From the NCBI RefSeq assembly GCF_023155745.1, contig NZ_JAKNUS010000012.1, positions 43,745-107,744 of the forward strand: a stretch of DNA of 64,000 nucleotides. Direction: 5' to 3'. A model generated the notes under the pieces. That model was not told the origin of the DNA. It made no database searches and was given only the letters and a program-made list of their open reading frames with translations. Within the stretch, counting starts at the first letter, position 1, and every line of letters begins with the position of its first letter. Both the position numbers and the translations under genes were made by a program. The stretch is from Microbacterium kunmingense (GTDB lineage Bacteria; Actinomycetota; Actinomycetes; Actinomycetales; Microbacteriaceae). Shown here piece after piece: positions 59,132 through 64,000 of the stretch.

Positions 59132-60861
59132 GAGCGGAATACGACGCGATCATCGTCGGAATGGGTTCGGCCGGAGGAATCATCGCCGAGCAGCTGACCA
59201 AGGCCGGTGCACACGTGCTGGCACTCGAGAAGGGTCCTGACTACACGCAGGAGGACTTCATGGTCAAGCAGGACGAACTCCGCTACTACCAGCGCGGGGC
59301 GATCGTGGCCGGCGTGAACGTCGATCCTGTCACGTGGCGTCCGAACGAATCGTCGACCGCGCGTGTGCTGCCCTGGTCGGCGGGCACGCTCGGCACCGAC
59401 GAGCCGCTCTACGGCCTGCCCTCGATCGGCACGGGGGGCGGGACCCTGCACTGGGGATGCGCCGCGTACCGGTTCCGCGAGGCGGATTTCCGGATGCGAT
59501 CGGCCATCGCGGAGAGGTTTGGGGAGGCCGCGCTGCCGGAGGGGTCGTCGCTCGCGGACTGGCCGATCAGCTATGCCGACCTCGAGCCCTACTACGAGCG
59601 GGTCGAGCAGGAGCAGGGCCTCTCCGGGCGGGCAGGGAACGTCGGGGGCGTGCTCCAGGAGGGCGGAAACCCCTTCGACCCGCCCCGTGAGCGCGATTAT
59701 CCGATGCCGCCTGTCGCACAGGGGCCGGGAGACGTGCCGTGGGTGGCGGCGACGGAGCGCCTCGGCCTGCATCCGTTCCGTCAGCCCCTCGCCATCAACT
59801 CCGAGGAGTATCGGGGTCGTCCTGCCTGTGTGAACTGCGGGTTCTGCCATGGCTTCCCGTGCCATGTGAAGGCGAAGTCCACGACACAGGTGACGTCGGT
59901 GCCCGCAGCCAAGGCCACGGGCAACCTCGAGCTCCGCGCGCGCAGCCGGGTGCTGCGCATCAACCGCTCTCCCGACGGGCGTGAAGTGCGCGGGGTGACC
60001 TACGTCGACGCGCTCGGCGAGACGCACGACGTGTTCTCGAACACCGTCGTGCTGACGGCGTACGCGCTCGAGAACGTTCGGCTGATGCTCATCTCCGGCA
60101 TCAATTCGAACGGTCAGGTCGGTCAGCACTTCATGACGCACAATTTCGGCTGGTTCACCTCGGTGCTGCCGGAGGTCACCAACCCGTTCATGGGGACGTT
60201 CAACGCGTCCAGCGCGATCGACGACTACACGTCCGAGCTCGTTCCCGACAACGACCTCGGTGTGCTGTGGGGATCGCCGATCATCAGCGTCACCGGTGAC
60301 CTTCAGCCGATCGAGGCGTACCACAACATGAACCCGGGCGTCGCGAAGTTCGGCCTCGAGTTCAAGCACTGGATGCGCGACAAGTACCGTCACATGCACC
60401 GCATGTACTCGCAGACCACCAACTTCCCCTACGCGCGTCACTACGCGGACCTGGACCCGGTGGTCAAGGACCGCTGGGGTCAGCCGGCTCTGCGCATCAC
60501 GCACGATTGGGAGGACCACGACGCGAACTCCGTGACTCTGATGGGTCGGTACAAGGAGCGCATCGCGAAGGAGATGGGCGCGACGGAGTACTGGATGGAC
60601 TCGCCGCGGCCGCCGTACCACCTGTCGACCCACGACGTGGGTGTGCACCGCATGGGCCTCGACCCGGCGACATCGGTGACGAACGTGTACGGCGAGGTCC
60701 ACGAGTGCCGCGGCCTGTTCGCCGTCGGCGGGGGCCAGTTCGTCAGCTACGGCGGATACAACCCGAACCAGACCGTGCAGGCACTCGCGTATCTGAGCGC
60801 CGAGGGTCTGCTGGCCTCCAACGGCCTCCGGCTCGCCAGCTCGACGCCGATGGTCGCATAG
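59128..60861 (+). CDS. GMC-family FAD-dependent sugar/glycoside oxidoreductase with a four-cysteine motif
   Basis: 577 residues. FAD-binding VGMGSAGGIIAEQLTKAG at the N-terminus, GTGGGTLHWGCAAYRF for flavin contact, and the catalytic end DVGVHRMGLDP with GGYNPNQTVQALAYLS. Residues about 232-243 read CVNCGFCHGFPC, a Cx2Cx2Cx4C motif like the iron-sulfur site of bacterial FAD sugar dehydrogenases. With the small subunit it resembles 2-keto-gluconate, glucoside-3 and related dehydrogenases. No export signal is seen. The likely reaction is oxidation of a sugar or glycoside hydroxyl to a ketone. Confidence 0.9.
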   Translation: MRAEYDAIIVGMGSAGGIIAEQLTKAGAHVLALEKGPDYTQEDFMVKQDELRYYQRGAIVAGVNVDPVTWRPNESSTARVLPWSAGTLGTDEPLYGLPSIGTGGGTLHWGCAAYRFREADFRMRSAIAERFGEAALPEGSSLADWPISYADLEPYYERVEQEQGLSGRAGNVGGVLQEGGNPFDPPRERDYPMPPVAQGPGDVPWVAATERLGLHPFRQPLAINSEEYRGRPACVNCGFCHGFPCHVKAKSTTQVTSVPAAKATGNLELRARSRVLRINRSPDGREVRGVTYVDALGETHDVFSNTVVLTAYALENVRLMLISGINSNGQVGQHFMTHNFGWFTSVLPEVTNPFMGTFNASSAIDDYTSELVPDNDLGVLWGSPIISVTGDLQPIEAYHNMNPGVAKFGLEFKHWMRDKYRHMHRMYSQTTNFPYARHYADLDPVVKDRWGQPALRITHDWEDHDANSVTLMGRYKERIAKEMGATEYWMDSPRPPYHLSTHDVGVHRMGLDPATSVTNVYGEVHECRGLFAVGGGQFVSYGGYNPNQTVQALAYLSAEGLLASNGLRLASSTPMVA

Positions 60862-61679
60862 TGGGCGACCGCTTCAGCGGCCGGGTCGCGTTCGTGACGG
60901 GCGCGGGTCGTGGGCAGGGTCGCAGCCACGCGCTTCGGCTCGCCCGCGAAGGAGCGGATGTCGCGCTCGTCGACCTCGGAGGCGCCGGGGCGATCGATCA
61001 CCCGCCCTATCCGACCGCGACGAGAGCCGACCTCGCCGCCGTGGCCGCGGAGGTGCGCGCGATCGGTCGCTCCGCCGAGGTCTTCGAGGTCGACGTGCGC
61101 GATCCCGCCGGGCTCCAAGCGGCCGCCGATGCCGCCGCCGAGAGGCTCGGCGGGATCGACCACCTCGTGGTGAACGCGGGCATCACGGACCGTTTCCACA
61201 ACACGTGGGAGCTCCCCGTCGAGAACTGGCGCACGATGATCGACGTCACGCTGTCGGGGGCCTTCTACACCTGTCGTGCGGTCGTGCCCCATCTGCTGCG
61301 GAGGGCGGAGAACGCATCCGTCGTCCTCATCGGCTCAGGGGTCGCGATCAAAGCAGTGCCCGGACTCAGCCACTATGTGGCGGCCAAAGCCGGTCTTGTG
61401 GGGCTGGCGGAAGCGCTCGCCGCGGAGCTCGGACCCTACGGCATCCGGTGCAACTCCGTTCACCCCGCCGGGGTCGACACGGACATGACGACCGCGATGG
61501 TCGAGCTGAACGGGATTCCGCGCGAGGAACTGCTGAGCGGGTTCCGCGAGCGACAGCTGATCGCGCGGAACGTCGAGATTGACGACGTCACGGCAGCGGT
61601 CACCTGGTTGCTGTCGGACGAGGCGCGCCGCGTCACCGGGCTCGCGATGACCGTCGACGCGGGAGAAACGAAGAAGTGA
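60861..61679 (+). CDS. SDR of the mycofactocin-coupled type
   Basis: 272 residues. VTGAGRGQGRSHALRLAREG and an inserted segment PYPTATRADLAAVAAEVRAIG followed by VDVRDPAGLQAA, VVNAGI and SHYVAAKAGLVG (catalytic Tyr/Lys) fit the SDR group often linked to the redox peptide mycofactocin. No mycofactocin synthesis gene lies in the window, so that dependence is untested. GTG overlaps the GMC stop by one base (TAGTG). Confidence 0.85.
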   Translation: MGDRFSGRVAFVTGAGRGQGRSHALRLAREGADVALVDLGGAGAIDHPPYPTATRADLAAVAAEVRAIGRSAEVFEVDVRDPAGLQAAADAAAERLGGIDHLVVNAGITDRFHNTWELPVENWRTMIDVTLSGAFYTCRAVVPHLLRRAENASVVLIGSGVAIKAVPGLSHYVAAKAGLVGLAEALAAELGPYGIRCNSVHPAGVDTDMTTAMVELNGIPREELLSGFRERQLIARNVEIDDVTAAVTWLLSDEARRVTGLAMTVDAGETKK

Positions 61680-61711
61680 GCAGCTCCGTCGGAGCAGGAA
61701 AGGACGAGAAC

Positions 61712-62908
61712 ATGGCCATCAAGGACGTGTACCGAGTGGGCATCGTGGGACTGGAATTCGGTGCGGAGTTCATCCCCATCTACCAGCGGCACCCGAATGC
61801 CGAGATGTATGCCATCTGCCAGCGCACGCAATCGAAGCTCGACGAGGTCGGGGACCGGTACGGAGTGGAAGTCCGCTACACCGACTACGACCGGATGCTG
61901 GCCGACGCATCCATCGACATCATCCACATCAACACCCCGCTGCAGTTCCACGCCGACCATGTCGTCGCCGCTCTGGAGGCGGGCAAGCACGTCGGCTGCA
62001 CCATTCCGATGGCGATCTCCGTCGAGGACTGCAAGCGCATCGTCGACGCCCAGCGTCGCACGGGCCTGACGTACATGATGATGGAGACGACGGTGTACAG
62101 CCGTGAGTTCCTCTTCGTCCAGGACCTCTATCGCTCGGGCGCGCTCGGCAAGCTCCAGTTCCTGCGCGCCTCGCACCACCAGGACATGACCGGGTGGCCG
62201 TCGTACTGGGACGGCATGCCGCCGATGTACAACGCGACGCACGCGATCAGCCCCACGCTCGCGCTTGGCCGCCACCAGGCCGAGTACGTCCAGGCGCTCG
62301 GATCGGGCTCGGTCTTCGAGCGGATGAAGTCCGCCTACGGCTCGCCGTTCGCGGTCGAGTCGACCCACATCAAGTTCCTCGACGCCGATCTGGGCGCGGA
62401 GGTCACCCGGCATCTCTGGGCCGTCGCCCGGGAGTACCGGGAGAGCTTCGACGCGTACGGTGCGATCCGTTCCTTCGAGTGGTCGCAGAGGGAGGACGGT
62501 TCGCACGTCGTCTACCTCGGCGAGCGTGCCGAGCGGATCGAGGTGCCCGACTTCGCGAGCCGGCTGCCCGCCGAGATCCAGTCGTTCACGACCGCGGGCG
62601 TCTACACCGATGAGGGCGAGTCGGAGCACCGGTCGTTCGTGCAGGGCGGCGGCCACGGGGGATCGCACCCGCATCTCGCCCACGCGTTGCTCATGGCGGT
62701 CGCCGGCGAGGGGGAGACGTTCCCCAACGCGGTGCAGGCGGCGAACATCACGTGTGCGGGCATCCTGTCGCACGAGTCGGCCGTCAACGGTGGCCAGAAG
62801 ACCTACCTGCCGGAGTGGACGCTGAGCGATCAGAAGCCGTTCGACGTGGCTCTCGACGAGGGACGCGAGCCGGCCTGGGCGGGCGAGACCGAGGTCGTGC
62901 CCTCCTAG
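61712..62908 (+). CDS. Gfo/Idh/MocA-family oxidoreductase
   Basis: 398 residues. The N-terminal fold binds NAD(P) (YRVGIVGLEFGAEFIPIYQRH), though the classic GxGxxG is altered to GLEFGAEF. EAGKHVGCTIPMAISVEDCK replaces the usual EKP active-site Lys motif with a TIP sequence. THAISPTLAL and SHPHLAHALLMAVA complete the domain. Loss of the EKP lysine suggests a lyase, hydrolase or epimerase-like use rather than plain dehydrogenation. ATG 61712 has AAAGGACGAG upstream; GTG 61676 is possible. Confidence 0.85.
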   Translation: MAIKDVYRVGIVGLEFGAEFIPIYQRHPNAEMYAICQRTQSKLDEVGDRYGVEVRYTDYDRMLADASIDIIHINTPLQFHADHVVAALEAGKHVGCTIPMAISVEDCKRIVDAQRRTGLTYMMMETTVYSREFLFVQDLYRSGALGKLQFLRASHHQDMTGWPSYWDGMPPMYNATHAISPTLALGRHQAEYVQALGSGSVFERMKSAYGSPFAVESTHIKFLDADLGAEVTRHLWAVAREYRESFDAYGAIRSFEWSQREDGSHVVYLGERAERIEVPDFASRLPAEIQSFTTAGVYTDEGESEHRSFVQGGGHGGSHPHLAHALLMAVAGEGETFPNAVQAANITCAGILSHESAVNGGQKTYLPEWTLSDQKPFDVALDEGREPAWAGETEVVPS

Positions 62909-62928
62909 CCGTGGCCCGGCCGTCGTGA

Positions 62929-62963
62929 CGCCCCCGGGCGGGATCCGTCCCGCCCGGGGGGCG
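62929..62963 (+). terminator. Terminator of the sugar operon
   Basis: CGCCCCCGGGCGGGA and TCCCGCCCGGGGGGCG pair around TCCG, followed by TTCGCGTT. It ends the operon about 30 bases before the right IS remnant. Confidence 0.8.
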
Positions 62964-62993
62964 TTCGCGTTCAGTCGGACTTGGCCGATATCC

Positions 62994-63224
62994 GGCTCTT
63001 CGCCGTTGAGCGTGTAGTCGAGAGCCGGCCGCTGGTTCGCGGATAGGCGTCGAGGTCTTCCAGGATGGAAGTTCCTACACTCACCGTTCGCCGGAACGAC
63101 CTCGACTTGCACCACCCTACGTTCGCGACCCCTGACCTCACCACGTTCTGCCGTCTCGACGAGCTCGACCTCGAAGCCGTCGGGCAGCTGCTCGAGTCCG
63201 ATCGGGCGGTGCGGGAGTGCCGCG
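62994..63224 (+). mobile_element. ISL3-family insertion sequence remnant (right copy, inverted)
   Basis: Begins with GGCTCTTCGCCGTTGAGCG at 62994. The first 84 bases match the left copy (52340-52423, inverted) with one difference seen by eye. The following transposase start ([19 protein letters not shown]) also matches the left copy closely up to about 63224, after which the sequence changes to the FGE-type gene. Only the outer end and about 50 codons of the transposase remain. Confidence 0.85.
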
Positions 63225-63742
63225 GCGATTCGCTCGGTGATCACCCGGTTGTGCATGTGAGCTGGAACGATGCTCAGGCGTACTGCGCCTGGGCGGGTCG
63301 CCGGCTGCCGACCGAGGCCGAGTGGGAGTATGCGGCGCGCGGTGTTCTCACGGGGGCGAAGTACCCGTGGGGTGGCGACGAGGTCGACGACGGCGGCTGG
63401 CGCGCGAACATCTGGCAGGGAGATTTCCCGCGGGCGAACACCCGCCAGGACGGCTATCTGACAACCGCACCGGTGCGTAGCTTCGAACCCAACGGCTTCG
63501 GCCCGTGGCAGAGCGTCGGCAACGTGTGGGAGTGGTGCCAGGACTGGTTCGACCCCGCGTATTACCGCCGATCGCCCGTGGACTCGCCGGCGGGACCCGA
63601 CCGGGGAGTCGCGCGGGTGCTGCGCGGCGGCAGCTACCTCTGCCAGATCTCCTACTGCAACCGCTATCGGAATTCCGCGCGGTCGCAGAACACTCCGGAT
63701 TCGTCGATGGGAAACGCCGGCTTCCGGACGGTTGCCCTGTGA
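63065..63742 (+). pseudogene. Truncated formylglycine-generating-enzyme gene fused to transposase codons
   Basis: The open frame gives 225 residues. The first 50 or so are ISL3 transposase (ending AVRECR); the rest is the FGE-sulfatase domain from [19 protein letters not shown] to the end. [14 protein letters not shown] and [17 protein letters not shown] are present, and [14 protein letters not shown] keeps the Cys pair used by aerobic FGE, with [15 protein letters not shown] behind it. The N-terminal third of FGE is missing, so it is probably non-functional even though the frame is open. No sulfatase is visible nearby. Confidence 0.82.
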
Positions 63743-63963
63743 GCGGGGATCGTCGCTTCCCAGCATCCGTCTTTCGGCACGGTATCGAGCCCGACGCGCG
63801 CTTCACCCTCGCCAACGAGCGAACGTTCCTCGCGTGGATCCGCACCGCGCTCGCCCTCATCGCTGGCGGTGTCGCCCTAGATGTACCGGGTCAGGACGTT
63901 GGTTGCAGGCGGCTGATCGGGGGCTTGCCTCCGAGTGCTGAGTGGCGACGTCCAGTGTTGTAG
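63739..63963 (+). pseudogene. DUF202 membrane protein gene cut by an insertion sequence
   Basis: GTG 63739 overlaps the FGE stop by 4 bases. The first 47 residues are DUF202-like ([20 protein letters not shown] then ALIAGGVAL). At about 63882 the sequence becomes the end of an IS481-type element, and the frame reads on to a stop at 63963 with unrelated residues. Only the first of the expected membrane helices remains. Confidence 0.8.
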
Positions 63964-64000
63964 TGCTCCAGCCAGGGGTCAAGGGCCGCGGTGCGAGCGT
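63882..64000 (-). mobile_element. IS481-type insertion sequence, terminal part with transposase C-terminus
   Basis: The end begins TGTACCGGGTCAGGACG. On the minus strand a coding frame ends with a stop at 63891-63893; visible residues include [15 protein letters not shown] and [10 protein letters not shown], the C-terminus of IS481/IS3-like transposases. The rest lies beyond the window. Confidence 0.85.

Overview
The window is high-GC (about 70%) DNA with very tight gene packing, ATGA/GTGA overlaps and many GTG starts. The core gene order (ppa, tilS, hpt, ftsH, folE-P-B-K, DUF3180, two PH-domain genes, DUF2520, panC, lysS, clpC, radA) is that of an actinobacterium. The small MGYLYYGSDTQ-type protein and several lineage-restricted proteins point to Microbacteriaceae, most likely Microbacterium or a close relative. 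At least a dozen genes have a TANNNT box only 6-7 nt before the start codon, which indicates widespread leaderless transcription.

Layout. 1-9.8 kb: a truncated molybdopterin oxidoreductase, a glutaredoxin, a glycosyltransferase-GtrA fusion, a polysaccharide deacetylase, a Mn/Zn-type ABC transporter operon with a palindrome lying on its start codon, a tandem pair of unknown membrane-anchored paralogues, and a MarR-like gene that looks frameshifted. 9.9-10.3 kb: tRNA-Glu, -Asp and -Phe with a terminator. 10.5-24 kb: a secreted M23 peptidase, DUF2254, ppa, and the tilS-hpt-ftsH-folate block running into the PH-domain genes and DUF2520. 24-27 kb: a minus-strand cassette (aldo/keto reductase, YCII/DGPF protein, ECF42-type sigma factor) separates DUF2520 from a very divergent panC. 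27-43 kb: lysS, DUF4192, cardiolipin synthase, a duplicated-domain lipoprotein, an AbiEi/DUF559 protein flanked by dispersed palindromic repeats, an XRE-DUF2975 pair, clpC, an ArgA-like acetyltransferase, a 670-base non-coding stretch rich in hairpins, and radA.

43-50 kb: a catabolic locus of an ethanolamine permease, a glutamine-synthetase-like ligase, a class I amidotransferase hydrolase, an aldehyde dehydrogenase, an SDR and a GntR/FadR regulator. Together these fit a gamma-glutamylated route for ethanolamine (or a polyamine). An L-lactate dehydrogenase follows.

51-64 kb: accessory DNA beginning at tRNA-Ser(CGA). An integrase C-terminal remnant is fused to a broken ISL3 transposase. A 10.6 kb segment then carries a ROK regulator, an RbsABC-type sugar transporter, a TIM-barrel isomerase, a gluconate-2-dehydrogenase-subunit-3-like protein, a GMC oxidoreductase with a four-cysteine motif, a mycofactocin-type SDR and a Gfo/Idh oxidoreductase. 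The segment ends at a second, inverted ISL3 remnant. The inner ends of the two IS copies match over about 84 nt. The right copy is fused in frame to a truncated formylglycine-generating-enzyme gene. The next gene (DUF202) is cut by an IS481-type element that runs off the window. The operon inside the segment is the best candidate for an interesting system: I read it as a cytoplasmic FAD-dependent sugar or glycoside oxidation pathway (3-keto type) with its own uptake and regulator.
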